Source: Bombardia bombarda (lineage: Eukaryota; Ascomycota; Sordariomycetes; Sordariales; Lasiosphaeriaceae). From it: a DNA stretch of 64,000 nucleotides. The translations under genes and the position numbers were made by a program. This document shows positions 35,599 to 47,725 of this stretch, one piece after another (the stretch's first letter is position 1; each line of letters opens with the position of its first letter). The notes beneath the pieces are model-generated. The model saw only the letters and a program-made list of their open reading frames with translations, was not told the origin of the DNA and did no database searches. The stretch spans positions 7,564,001-7,628,000 of the forward strand of contig JAULSR010000002.1 of assembly GCA_030512295.1 (NCBI GenBank), written 5' to 3'.

Positions 35599-36956
35599 AT
35601 GAGGAGCGCCGTAGGAGCGGCGGTTCGACGAACTGTTCGTCCCCAACTGGCTGCATGTGTGCCGCGGGGGCGGGGTTTGGTTTTGGGTTTCAGGCACATT
35701 TCGGCTGTCGCCATTCCCTCGTCGCCATCGCAGACTCCGTCTGTACCACCACCTCTGCAGCCTCATCAGCCCAGCGAATTCGAACAAGATGGACAACGCG
35801 AGCAACGGGCAAGACGAATCCTGCAAGTAGCAGTGGCTGCGACGGCCCCAAGGCACGACTGGACGAGGGAGGAGATTGCCGCCATCTACTACCGCCCGTT
35901 GATGGAGCTGGCCTACCAAGCTGTAATCCACTCCCCTGCACTTGTTCTAGGTCACTACCCACGTACGAACAACTGCTCTGGGCCTGGTCGCTGACATGCA
36001 CATCTTTTGCCCGCCAACTAGGCTAAAGTCCACCGGCGCTTCCACGACCCGTCCGAGGTGCAGCTCTGCACGCTCATGAACATCAAGACGGGCGGCTGCT
36101 CCGAGGACTGCTCGTACTGCGCGCAGTCGACGCGATACCAGGACGGCACCGGACTCGAGGCGAAGCGCGTCGAGAGCGTCGAGTCAGTTCTGGCAGCGGC
36201 TCGGGTGGCCAAGGAGAAGGGCAGCACGCGCTTTTGCATGGGCGCGGCGTGGCGCGACATGCGCGGGCGCAAGAACAGCCTGCGCAATATCAAGGCCATG
36301 GTGACTGGGGTGCGCGCCTTGGACATGGAGGTGTGCGTTACGCTGGGTATGATTGACGACGAGCAGGCCAAAGAGCTCAAGGAGGCCGGCTTGACGGCGT
36401 ACAACCACAACGTCGATACAAGTCGCGAGTTCTATCCCAGTGTCATCTCGACGAGGACCTATGACGAGCGGCTCAAGACGTTGGGACATGTTCGCGATGC
36501 CGGGATCAATGTCTGCTCGGGGGCATCTTGGGGCTCGGGGAGAGCTCCGAGGACAGGGTGGGCTTGTTGTATACAGTATCGACACTGCCGAGCCATCCCG
36601 AGAGCTTCCCGGTAAATGCGCTGGTGCCTATCAAGGGCACGCCGCTTGGGGATCGGACGCCGATTGAGTTCACGAGCATGCTGCGCACCATTGCGGCTGC
36701 GAGGATTCTGATGCCGGCTACGATTATCCGCATCGCTGCGGGGAGGAAGACCATGGCGGAGGAGCAACAGGCGCTGTGTTTTATGGCGGGAGCAAATGCC
36801 ATCTTCACCGGGGAGAAGATGCTGACGACGGAGTGTAATGGGTGGGATGAAGACGCGGCCATGTTTGGACGGTGGGGGTTGGAGCCCATGAAGAGCTTCC
36901 AGAAGGCAGCGCAGCCAGAGCAGGGGCTGGCGGGGGATGTGGCTGGCCTTGCTTGA
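35599..36956 (+). CDS. bioB: Biotin synthase (BioB), with apparent frameshift
   Basis: Radical-SAM enzyme that inserts sulfur into dethiobiotin to make biotin, normally mitochondrial. Exons 35599-35922 and 36022-36956. The Arg-rich N-terminus looks like a mitochondrial targeting peptide. The Fe-S motif CSEDCSYC (Cys at about 134, 138, 141) follows NIKTGG. Further matches are YNHNVDTSREFYP, then ALVPIKGTPLGDRTPIEF and RIAAGRKTM. At 36519-36523 the G run has five G where the conserved CSGGILGLGE needs six, so the frame shifts by -1. The literal frame ends at a stop near 36613, while family sequence continues in the other frame to the stop at 36956. With one base counted in, the model is 419 aa. 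It may be a real inactivating change or a consensus error. It is convergent with bioF, about 106 bases apart. Confidence 0.88.
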
Positions 36957-37062
36957 TTTGATGCATAGGGGTTTTTAGAATTGTGATATGGTCTATGAGA
37001 GAAATGGATGGGCATTGATGGAGTATTTGATACGCATTCCGATTCTTCTATTCTCTTATATT

Positions 37063-38504
37063 TCAGAGTTTTGCTTTCTTCTCCGCGTCTAAAACATTAC
37101 TCGGCAGCACTGATGTTGATGCTGTCTCCTGTTCTTCCACCCTATCGACCCCTTTCTTGCACTCGTCAACCACCCACTGCTCCATTACCTTGACCAAAAT
37201 TTCTACTTCGTCTACGGTATTAGCAGCGTGCAGACAAACCCTGATCCTTTCACTCCCCTTCGCCACCGTCGGTGCCACGATCGGTCGTACCATGAAACGT
37301 CGCTGCTGGCAGTACAACGCCAGACTTCTAGGCCTCGAGGTGCAGACGGGAATGATGGGCGACTTTGGCTCCTCGGCATTCAGCCTAAAGAGCGCAGGCG
37401 GAGGCCTCTGCCGCGCGCAGACCGCAAGCAGAAGCTGGTGCGCGTGTCGCACGAGACGGCGCAGGTGGGCGCGCAGTCCCTCGGCCTGCCCGGTCATGAG
37501 AAAGTCATATGCGACGTCGATGCTGACGAGCGAGGGGAGCGCCATGGCCGTGGTGTATATGAGGCTGCGTGCGTAGTTGACGAGGTAGAGGCGGGTGGTG
37601 GGCGAGGAGCAGAGCACCATGCCGCCGGCGCAGCCCATGGCCTTACCAAAGCCCAGGACCCTTGCCCAGACGTGTGCTTCGAGTTTCAGGGAGCAGACGA
37701 GGCCGCGGCCGCGGTCGCCGAGGACGCCGATCGAGTGGGCTTCGTCTACGATGATGTAGCTGTTGCGGCTGGGCAGGTGGTGGTTGACGCAGGATATGAT
37801 GGAGGCCAAGGGGGCGACGTCGCCGTCCATGCTGTAGATGCCTTCGATGGCGATGAAGATGTTGTGTTTGCCGGTGAGGTAGGGGAGGGGGTTTTGTTGG
37901 GGCTGGGTTGTAGGAGGTCTGAGAGGGTTTCTGAGAGAGACTTCAGCTTGTCACTGTTGTTGGTCTGGCCGAATACCTGATTATGCGCGAATGCGATTCT
38001 TCTGTTGGGAACAACTCGGCTAAGACGCATCCCGTCATGGACGCTGGCGTGTATCAGCTCGTCGTAAATGATTGCATCTCCTGGTTGCGGTGCGCAGCCA
38101 AACAGGCCCACATTGGCGTCCATGGCAGAGTTGAAGAGCAATCCTGCCGGCGCGCGGTGGAAGGCAGCGATTCGGCGTTCGAGCGCCTCGGCTTGTGTTG
38201 AGTTGCCATCGAGGAGTCGAGAGCCCCCTGAACCTAACAATAGCAGCGTAGAGTCTGTGGTGTTAGTGGTACTGGTCTCTGTGGGAGACGGACCAGCACC
38301 GTGGTGCTGTGCTTGTGATAAACGAGTAATAAAGGCGCGCTGGACGGCTGGCTGCGATGATAGTGAAAGGTAGGCGTTGGATGAGAAGTCTCCTGTGCCT
38401 GGCGGGACCGTGGTCAGCTGTCGAAGCTGGTTGAGGGTCCGTCGCCGGGCGAGGAGACGTGAGAATGTTTCGTCGAGGGTTGGGTAATTGCCGTTTTGGG
38501 ACAT
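37063..38504 (-). CDS. bioF: 8-amino-7-oxononanoate synthase (BioF), with apparent frameshift
   Basis: PLP enzyme (alpha-oxoamine synthase family) that joins a pimeloyl thioester to alanine to make KAPA, the first committed ring-forming step of biotin synthesis. Single exon read from ATG 38504. Visible are LLGSGGSRLLDGN, LFNSAMDANVGLFG, DELIHASVHDGMRLSR, IIVDEAHSIGVLGDRGRG and the PLP-Lys motif GFGKAMGCAGG. Near 37882-37891 the frame changes: upstream ends in LSETLSDLLQPSPNKT and downstream resumes as LPYLTGKHNIFIAIEGIYSM. One extra C in the C5 run restores a 480-aa protein. I found no intron that could explain the change. The start lies 644 bases from that of bioDA on the other strand, so the two may be co-regulated. 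KAPA synthase in fungi can be peroxisomal; the final residues AKL resemble a PTS1 signal. Confidence 0.85.
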
Positions 38505-39148
38505 GGTAGTGGTGGTGGATGTCCAATGGGCTGTGCTTGGAAAAGGACGACGCAAATGGCCAATGCCATTGTGAGTTCATCGTGCAGATTTCTTGCAGAC
38601 ATAATAAGGTAATGTGGGATGGTGTGTGGGTAGGTACCACCATTGCCTGGGCAGCGACACACCTCGGTTTGTAAGAGTTGAGAGTCTGTGAACTTGCTCA
38701 TTGTTTCCCCTCTGTTGCAGCGTTGCAAGCTTCCCCCATGCGTACGACATCGACTAGAAGAAACCGCCCACATTGGCCATCCGGGTTGCCTAGATGGGAT
38801 CGCGCAGACGGGACACGGTGGGTCAGTCTGTACCTAGCTTTCTCTTCAAAAGAAACCGGAAACCGAATTGGTATAGATGGAAAATTTCAGTCGGAAATTC
38901 GAGAGAGCAAGAAATGAGGAAAGAGCCACCAGCACGTGGGGTGGTAATGTGGACTCGAGGTTCCATCCATCGGGAGATCTGAGGCCATACCCCTGTCTCT
39001 GTGGGTAGGTCGCGCCTGCCTACCTACCGCTCTTAACCGCGCATCGTCGATCGTTGTTCCCACCTCTGGTCTCCCATTTTCGGGAAATAGTGAGGTCTCG
39101 GGGACCCGTTCTGTCAGTTCTCCCTGGATTTGACTTTTGACAGAAAAA
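38505..39148. promoter_or_regulatory. Shared divergent promoter region bioF/bioDA
   Basis: The 644 bases between the two start codons must contain both promoters. A cluster of GTAGGT/CCTACC motifs lies at about 39005-39028. No specific operator can be named. Confidence 0.6.
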
Positions 39149-41998
39149 ATGCCATCACCACTACCGCCAACAGGCTCGTTGCTATGGCGATCATTGCGCG
39201 TGTTTCAAGTCTACGGGGCCAACACCGACGTTGGCAAGACCGTGTTTGCTTCCATCCTCTGCAAAGCTGCAAAAAGGCATTGGCACAATGAAGAGGTAGC
39301 ATTCTTGAAGCCTGTGTCGACTGGGCCGCCTGACGAGGCGGATGACCAGTGTATGTAGCTCCTCAGATCCTCGTATGTCGAATATTTGATGCTCATGTGA
39401 TTTGCAGATGTCTAAAAACGCCCTGCAAAACCAAATACCTATTCGCGACGAAAGGCCATTCTGACCAACGAACTTGTTTCATTCCCAATCAGGCATCTAT
39501 CCAAATATGCTCCGGAAGTGCTGAGGGAGACGCTCTTCCAATACGATGTTGCTGTCAGTCCTCACATTGCTGCACGTGTCTCCAACAAGGTAGTTCCACT
39601 CCTCATTCCATCAGAATCTCTTGGCTAAGTAGTAACTTTCGATTTCCCTCCTGTGGCAGTCTGTTCCCCCAGACAATACTCTCCTCGCCAGGATCCGAAC
39701 CTTCACTTCTGAACTCGCCTCTCGGACCTCAGGATGGTTGTTTGTCGAGACAGCAGGCGGAGTGCACTCCCCTGGCCCTCTAGGAAGCACCCAGGCAGAC
39801 CTTTACATGCCTCTTCGGCTGCCCGTCATTCTCATCGGCGATGCCAAATTGGGCGGCATATCGCAGACCATCTCGGCGTTTGAATCGCTCAAGATACGTG
39901 GCTACGATGTCGGGACAGTTTTGCTCTTCAAGGAGGACGTATACCAGAACCACATCTATCTCACCGACTATTTCGGTGAACGACATGGCATTCCCGTCTA
40001 TACCGCTACTCTACCACCCGCTCGCGTGGCGCATCGACAAAGCGACGAAAAGAACATGTCTCAATACTACCGGGAAGCCAGCAGCAACGACGCAGCCATC
40101 AAAATCTTGCAGTATCTAGACACTCGCCACGGACAGCGAATTGAACGTCTGGAGTCTATGAGTAGCTCCGCACACAAACGCATTTGGTACCCGTTTACAC
40201 AGCACAAGCAACTTTCGCCGGACAAGATCACTGTCATCGACTCGGCCAGAGGGGACCATTTCCAGACTCTGGTTACTTCACCTTCAGCCCAAAACGGCAT
40301 CGCTAGCAGCACAACAGAAACAGCAGGAAGCAGTCTAAGTCTCCTTAAGCCGTCGTTTGATGGGTCCGCGTCCTGGTGGACCCAAGGCCTGGGTCACGGC
40401 AACCCGGCGCTCACGCTCGCGGCTGCATATGCCGCCGGCCGCTACGGACATGTTATGTTCGCAGAAGCCGTGCACGAGCCTGCGCTCGCCCTGGCCGAGA
40501 CCCTACTGGCCGGTACGCAGAACCCACGGCTGACGAGGGTGTTTTACTCGGATAATGGCAGTACGGGCACCGAGGTGGCGCTGAAAATGGCTCTGCGGGC
40601 CGCAAGGGTGAGGTATGGATGGACAACAAAGGATGGAAACGTAAAGTTGGGTGTTTTGGGGCTCAAGGGGAGTTATCATGGGGATACTATTGGGGCTATG
40701 GATTCTGCTGAGCCGGGCACGTTTAATGAGAAGGTGGAGTGGTATGAGGGAAGGGGGTTTTGGTTTGACTATCCGACTGTTTTGTGCAGCGAGGGCAAAT
40801 GGAAGGTGAAGTTGCCTGATGTGTTGTTGAGGTATTGTGGTGAGGGAGAGGGCAAGAAGGAGAGAAGCTTCACGTCGTTGTCGGGTGTGTTTGAACTGGA
40901 GTCGCGAGAAGCGGGGGGTCAAGGTCAGGTATATGAGCGGTATATCGTCGACACCCTCAAGCACCTCCAGGCGCAGGGGCAGAAGTTTGGGGCACTAATG
41001 CTGGAGCCTGTTGTGCTTGGTGCTGGGGGCATGCTGCTTGTGTAAGTGCATTTCCAGTGCGATGTGAATAACTACCTTCCGAAAAGGATCGATACACTGA
41101 CGATTATCCACGACTATTTTAGTGATCCTCTTTTCCAGAAGACTCTAGTCAACGTCGTCCGAAGATCAACGCATTTATTCGCGAAGCCTGATACCATTAG
41201 CCAACATGGACCACCATCCTCTGAGAGCGACACGACAAAGTGGGCAGGTCTTCCAGTAATCTTTGACGAAGTGTTCACGGGCATGTACCGCCTCGGTCGC
41301 TTCACTGCTGCGTCGATGCTCGGCGTCGATCCCGACATATCTGTGCACGCCAAGTTGCTGACTGGTGGCCTCGTTCCGCTCTGCACGACGCTTGCGTCCG
41401 ACAGCATCTTCCAGGCATTTGAAACCGACGACAAGAGCGACGCCCTGTTGCACGGCCACAGCTACACGGCTCATGCTGTGGGATGTCAGGTGGCGCTTGA
41501 GAGCGTGCGGGAATTGCAAAGGATGGAAGCTCGTGGGAACTGGAATTGGGCGCAAAAGGCTCAGCTGGGGCATGACGTGCTGAATGTTGGCCACGAGGAC
41601 GACTCTCACCGTGGACAGGTGTTGTCACCGCCGCTGGGCCGCTGTGGGGATGGAACGCCAGACAAAAGTACGGTTGGTGTTTGGTCGGTCTGGAGTCCCG
41701 GGTTCGTTGACTGGATGTCACGGCAGACGGCGAAAGTGGACGGTGTTTGGGCTTTGGGGTCTGTCTTGGCCATCCATATGAAAACTTTGGATGGTAGCGC
41801 TGGGGATACAAGAGCAATGCGGCTAGGGAGATACAGGCGGCTCTGTTGAGGGGTAATTCTGATGAACATGACGCCCAGTGGAATGTACACAGTAGGGTTT
41901 TGGGAAATGTTCTCTACATCATGGCGGGTCAAAAGACGGCGATGGACAGCGTTGAAGGTGTTGAGTACATGTTGAGGCGAGTGTTGGAGAGAAGTTGA
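39149..41998 (+). CDS. bioDA: Bifunctional dethiobiotin synthetase / DAPA aminotransferase (BioDA), with apparent frameshift
   Basis: Catalyses KAPA to DAPA (BioA half, PLP) and DAPA to dethiobiotin (BioD half, ATP), usually mitochondrial; the Aspergillus equivalent is biA/bioDA. Exons 39149-39348, 39493-39589, 39660-41041 and 41123-41998. The BioD domain has P-loop GANTDVGKT (residues 23-31), FLKPVSTGP, FVETAGGVHSPGP and GDAKLGGISQTISA. The BioA domain has RIWYPFTQH, YSDNGSTGTEVALKMALR, GLKGSYHGDTIGAMD, FDEVFTGMYRLGR and the PLP-Lys motif AKLLTGG (Lys about 637). At 41802-41805 a G run one base short moves the frame: the literal frame stops near 41849, whereas REIQAALLRGNSDEHD and IMAGQKTAMDS continue in the other frame to 41998. 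Restored length is 851 aa. The first donor is GTGTAT; it alone joins DDQ to HLSKYAPEV. Confidence 0.87.
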
Positions 41999-44697
41999 TT
42001 TGATTTGAGTAAGCTTGGGAAAAACTGATGAGGGTGGCAGTCGCCCTTAATATAAGGAATTCTCTTGGCTTCTTGGTTGAGTGACTTCATTGATTCGCTG
42101 TTCTCTTTCAATCATGCATCTGCCAGTACTATTCTCTTTGTGTTTTACCCTCTTTTCCAGCCTCTTCATTCGGCCCTATTTGCTTGCCTCATTCTTGACA
42201 CCAATATCATGGCTTATGTCTGCTATTAAAAAAAAACACTCAGCAGCGGGATAAGGACGATACGAACTAGTACCAGCTCATGAAAGAAGGCAAGGTACTT
42301 ACTTGGTACGGATTGTGCAACAAACATGTGCGTTTGGACAGTATATATAAGTGAGGTAAAGTAGCGTTGATTTCGGTCTGAGTGTCGGCTTCTTTTGAAT
42401 TGAGTTTGAATGATTTATGACGTGCTGCTCTAGCTTAGCCCTTGAGTAGAATATGACGCAGGCTATTGGGCAAGGTACTCAAGCCATTCATTCTCAGGCC
42501 ATATAGCGAAGATAATTGCCTGCGAGATGCTTATCGGCGATATCGATGTGATCATTTTGGTATCTTAATATCATGCCCCAAAACACGGGATGCAGCTCAT
42601 AGTACCGAAGTTCTCGACCAGTCATCGCGAGTCATGGAGAGCGGTAAAGCTCGCCACCAATCAGATATAATAGTGGAGGGAACGTAACCGGCTTCAGACA
42701 TCACGCACCGCTGATTCAAGATTTGCATTAGCCATGGGTCTTCACGTGGCAGACTTGGCAGGTCTATGATTGCAAGACACAAAGGGCCGAGTTTGTTGGG
42801 AAATATCCGACTTTTCATACTGTGACAAGACGACAAAACACATGTGTTGCCTCTTTGGCGATCAAATTCCCCCTATATTCTAATTCGACACATACAAACC
42901 TGCTCATTTCACCGCCCTTGTAGTTCATGAACTGTTAGTCTTGGGACAACCTGGAAGTAGCATACCGCCAGTCTGTGTGACAGGTGTCTTTCTCGAGGAG
43001 GCGTAACCCCACGTTTATTTCTGACACGCGCCACTTCAAAGTCCCATCGACAGATAAGAACCGGCTGGGTTGAAGTTTAAATCATTCAAAATACCTCTTC
43101 TAAAGCTAGGAAGAATGTCGTCATGATATTGCATCATACTGGTAGGCGTCAAGGATTGTGTTATATTTCAGAAAAGGAAAAGCGCCCATGTCACAAAATG
43201 CCGATACAAAGCTCAAAACTCATATGAAAGCATCATCTCAATGTTCACCAGGCACCTGCATGATGTTTTGACACACGGACCTAATCTTTTGACGCTGATT
43301 CTGTGTCTTCCGAGTGCACTGCTAGAACTACATGCAAGGGGTGGCAGGCTTTTTTATCAGTTGACTCTTATAAAGATCGAGACACAATAACGGAAGATAT
43401 CCGCAACCCCCCACGTCAAGTACTAGGTCTACAAGTACACTCACACAGGTACATACTTAGGTACATGGCGTCCCTACTGCCTCGAGACATTCACTTTGAA
43501 CGGACTAGCTTGGTGACCCACAGGATGCATTGCATGTGCTAGCCAAGTAAAAGTTTAGATGAACTCGCTCATGGATTGTTGTGCTGGATAGGTGCCTTAG
43601 GTTGGTGTCGGTCCGACTGTAGGATGGGCTTTTTATGTCTTATCCTCGGGCCTTTGAAACTGAAAGTTTTGTGAAGAAAGGACCATGCTTCAACAAATGA
43701 CGATAGTACGGACTGTTGTGTAAGGTGCAGCTCAACACAATCACAAGCACACGACCATTCAAGCTGGTTGCTGAATTCCTTCTTTTGTCTAATGAAGCGT
43801 CTTGGAATATTTTACCTGATAACGCTTTTCAAACTCCATTGTGATGTTTTACAGTTACAGGTTGGCTCCCTTCAATCTAAGTCTACCTGTGGGCAGCAGG
43901 TGCTCAGTACGTGGTTGGGATTCCTTTACCCTGCGATGCCTCTGCTCATATGGAGGGTGGCTGTCTAATTTGTGGATGTAATAGAGAGATCGAGTGGCTC
44001 AGAAACGGACTAACAGAAAGAAGCTATTCGCGGTGCATTGACCCTCAGGTTGCTTAGACGCGCCTTCCATATCTCAGATCGTCAGTGACATTGGGGTGGA
44101 AGGAAATCCTTGGGTCTTTCCCCAGGATTTAATCCTAAGCTAAAGCGTCCATCAGTTTACTCGTCATTGGTCCGCACCTTCTATCGCACCAGACTGCGCC
44201 TCAGCTGACCCGGAATCGAGCTCATCTACATTGTGCCTTCCAGAAACGGAAGCTCGAGCATGGCATTGTTTGTTTTGGGGGAAAGAGCAGACTGTGTTGC
44301 TCGTAATACGAGCAATCGTTCCTTCCCTTTGGTGTCAGTTTCTGCTCCTGCCTTGCCTGCTTCTGTAACTGCAGCCGAGCGTGCGGCAGCGCCCGTGTCT
44401 GCACCTGCTTTTGGGTTTTTGGCGCCACCGAGGTCGGTCGGGCTTCGACGTCGATTTCATCTGATTCTGACGCCATCTTCGTCCCCGTTCCCCCACTCTC
44501 TCCGACCAAGCACCTATGTACCTAGCCTTGAAACTCTCTTTGATTTGTACTCTCGCTCCCCGCCCTCTTCTATCTTTCTTCTCATCTGCCTCTTGCCCTA
44601 TGCTGTGCATTGCTCAACTCTCCATGTTTTGCAGTCCTTTTGGGACATACCTAATATCTCGCGCTATTACCTGAATCACCATCAGGGAGAGCTCGCT
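41999..44697. other. Long spacer before OPT gene
   Basis: No gene is recognisable over 2.7 kb. It is AT-richer than the coding regions, with ORFs below about 100 codons apart from one 266-codon frame that overlaps the OPT start and has no family match. The promoter of the OPT gene should lie at its end. Confidence 0.5.
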
Positions 44698-47600
44698 ATG
44701 TCGATGACTGGCGAGAAGGACGAGGGCCTGCGTGCCCGGTCCAAGCCCGTCAGCGCCCACTCAAACGATGAGAAGGACAATCCTCATCCCACAGAGACGC
44801 CTGCCGTCGACGACAGATCTCTTAACCGCGCCATCGTCAGGTGGGCTACGTCTTTGCTAACGGGCAAATCTGGCCGAGCACTAACGTACTTGAAGCGACT
44901 TAAATGTGACGGAGCGCGACTTGATCGAGGCAAAGGCGACAGCCGAAGAGATGACCCTCGACGAAGTCCGAACTGTTCGTCGCCCCCCCGACTCGCCCTG
45001 ACTCGACAGTTTTGCCTTAACAGACGGTGCTAACGCGCGTCAACAGCTGATGAGGAACGTCTTGAAGATCCACCACCACGATCCCAACTTCCCCCAGACA
45101 GTTTTGGACAAGATTAACGAGTTTCTGGGTTAGTACATGCGGACAATGAGACAACACAAATCATAAAACGTATTTACTGACGAAGCGCTAGGTAACGATA
45201 CCATATTTGAGAGCCCCGATAACTACGAGGATCTCATCTTCGAGATGAAGGTTGAAGCTGCCTTGATCACGAACAACAGCCCGTATTCCGAAGTTCGCGC
45301 TGTCGTGGACAACCATGATGATCCAGCCACCCCAAGCTCGACAATCCGTGCCTGGGTTATTGGTCTTATCTTTTCCTGCCTCCTCGGTTTCATCAACCAA
45401 CTGTTTTCAATCCGCATGCCCATGATCAGTGTATCATCGAACGTGGCGCAGTTGCTGGCTTACCCCCTGGGCAAGTTTTGCGAGCGTGTGCTGCCTGACG
45501 TTGGCTTTACTCTCTGGGGTACTCGCCACAGCCTGAACCCTGGTCGCTTTTCCAAGAAGGAACACATGTTGATCACCATTATGGCAAACGTGGCTGGCAG
45601 CACCCCGTACACCAACAACATCATCTGGAGTCAATACTTGCCGCGATTTTTCAACCAGCGATACGCGGGCCAATTCGCCTACCAGCTTGTCATTGCCTTG
45701 TCGACCAATCTGGTCGGCTATGGCATGGCAGGTCTCACGCGTCGATTTCTTGTCTATCCTGCGTACTGCGTGTGGCCTGCTTCACTCGTGACAATCGCAC
45801 TCAACACGGCCTTCCACAGCGAAGAAAACGTGGCGGTCGAGGGCCCCTTTAGGCGCTCGTATCGCATGTCGCGGTACAAGTTTTTCCTGCTAGGGCTCGG
45901 TGCCATGTTTATCTATTTCTGGTTTCCCAACCACCTCTTCACGGCACTCAGTGCCTTCAGCTGGTTGACGTGGATCGCCCCCGACAACTTGAACCTTTCC
46001 GTCATCACCGGCTTCAACAATGGCCTTGGCCTGAATCCCTGGCCGACGTTTGACTGGAACATTTTGAACTTCGACGGAACAGATCCGCTGATGGTTCCAT
46101 TCTTCAGTACCATCAACAAATTCTTCGGCATGGCGATCGGTGGCCTCGTTATTGCCGCCTTCTGGTACAGCAATGCCTATTCTACTGCTTACCTCCCCAT
46201 TAATTCGAACCTGGTATATGACAATACTGCGAGCTTCTACAATGTCTCGCGTGTCATTGATGAAAAGGGCCTATTTGACGCGGCGAAGTACGAGGCATAT
46301 TCCCCCGCCTACCTTTCTGCAGCCAGCTTAGTGGTGTACCTTTGCTTCTTCGCCATCTATCCGGCGACCCTTTCCGTGAGTCTTCTATCCTGGGCTTTGG
46401 AATCTTGAACCCTTGGACGTTCAATGGTAGCGTCATTAAGAGGGCAAATGCTGATTGGCTGATTTGCACAGTACATTTTTCTAAACCACCGGTATGAAGT
46501 TACCATGGGGCTCAAGAACCTATGGAACAGCTTTCGGAGGAAGAAGAACGCTGAACAGGAGGAGTACAAGGACGTTCACAACCGCTTGATGGCCAGATAC
46601 AAGGAAGGTAAGTGATTACTGCCGCCAAGTTTGTGTTGTGTGTTGTGTGTTGTGAGAAAGTTGATTTCTGACTCTTCGTGTCAATTACAACAGTACCCGA
46701 ATGGTGGTATATGACCCTTCTTGTTGTGGCAGTTGGATGCGGTATCGGTGGTATCGCAGGATGGGAAACATACACCACACCCGCAGTCGTTTTTTACGGT
46801 CTGGTTCTGTGCGTTGTCTTTGTGATTCCGATTGGCATAGTCAAGGCAATGACGGGAATAGAGGTCACGCTCAATGTGATTGCTGAGTTCATCGGAGGAT
46901 CATGGGTTGAAGGCAACGCGCTTGCCATGAATTTTTTTAAATCTTTTGGGTAAGACGTTCTTTATCTCAACATGTCGACAACTGCTGATATGTGTGACGT
47001 ATAGATACGTGACTTGTGCCCATGCTCTCTGGTTCGCCAATGACCTCAAGCTGGCGCACTATGTCAAGATCCCACCACGCCAGACCTTCGTGGCTCAAGT
47101 GATAGCAACACTCGCTTCGACGTTTATCTGTGTGGGAGTCTTGAACTTCCAGATGAATGATATCCCCAATGTTTGCACCAAAGACGCGCCGAACAAGATG
47201 ACTTGCCCCGGAATCAACACGTTCTTCACGGCGTCGGTCCTCTGGGGTACGATTGGGCCGAAGAAGGTGTTTGGGCACAAGGGACAGTACACGGCGTTGA
47301 TGGTGGGGTGGCCAATTGGGCTCCTCTTGCCCGTTCTCATCTGGTATGTGCAGCGGAAATTCCCCAAGCAGAAGTGGATGCGGCAGATTCACCCCATTGT
47401 GCTGCTCTACGGAGCTATACCCTGGGCGCCATACAACCTATCGTACGTGATCCCATCGGTATGGATCGGGTGGTTATCATGGATATGGTGCAAAAACCGC
47501 TTCCTCGGCTTCTGGGCAAAGTACAACTTTGTACTCTCGGCGGCGTTTACCACGGGCATATCAGTAGCTGGTATTATCATATTCTTTGCCCTGGGTTTCA

Positions 47601-47725
47601 ACGATATAGAGGTGGACTGGTGGGGCAACAGTGTTGTGAGCCAGGGCTGCGAGGGTACCCCGTGCACTCTGCGGACGTTGGCAGAAGGTGAAATCTTCGG
47701 GCCTGCACCGGGCCACTTCACATGA
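44698..47725 (+). CDS. Small oligopeptide transporter (OPT family)
   Basis: Proton-coupled plasma-membrane transporter for tetra-/pentapeptides or glutathione-like substrates. Exons 44698-44840, 44896-44974, 45047-45128, 45192-46375, 46472-46607, 46694-46949 and 47005-47725 sum to 2601 bases (866 aa). The N-terminal cytosolic segment is charged (MSMTGEKDEG...). Conserved OPT blocks are SPYSEVRAVVDNHDDPATPS, WGTRHSLNPGRFSKKEHMLI, SQYLPRFFNQRYAGQFAYQL, WTWIAPDN-like WLTWIAPDNLNLSVITGF, GLGLNPWPTFDWN and GSWVEGNALAMNFFKSFG. About 14-16 membrane segments are expected. The first two introns have weak donors (GTGGGC, GTTCGT), and intron 1 an AAG acceptor. They are preferred because they give VTERDLIEAKATAEEM and KIHHHDPNFPQTVLDK in frame, but this 5' part is the least certain. 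ATG 44704 is an alternative start. Confidence 0.9.

Noticed and set aside
37228..37980. 250-codon + strand frame
   Set aside because: Antisense to bioF; no family match, whereas the minus strand shows PLP-enzyme motifs.
44233..45033. 266-codon + strand frame overlapping the OPT start
   Set aside because: Ser/Pro-rich translation without family match; the OPT exons in a different frame explain 44698 onward.
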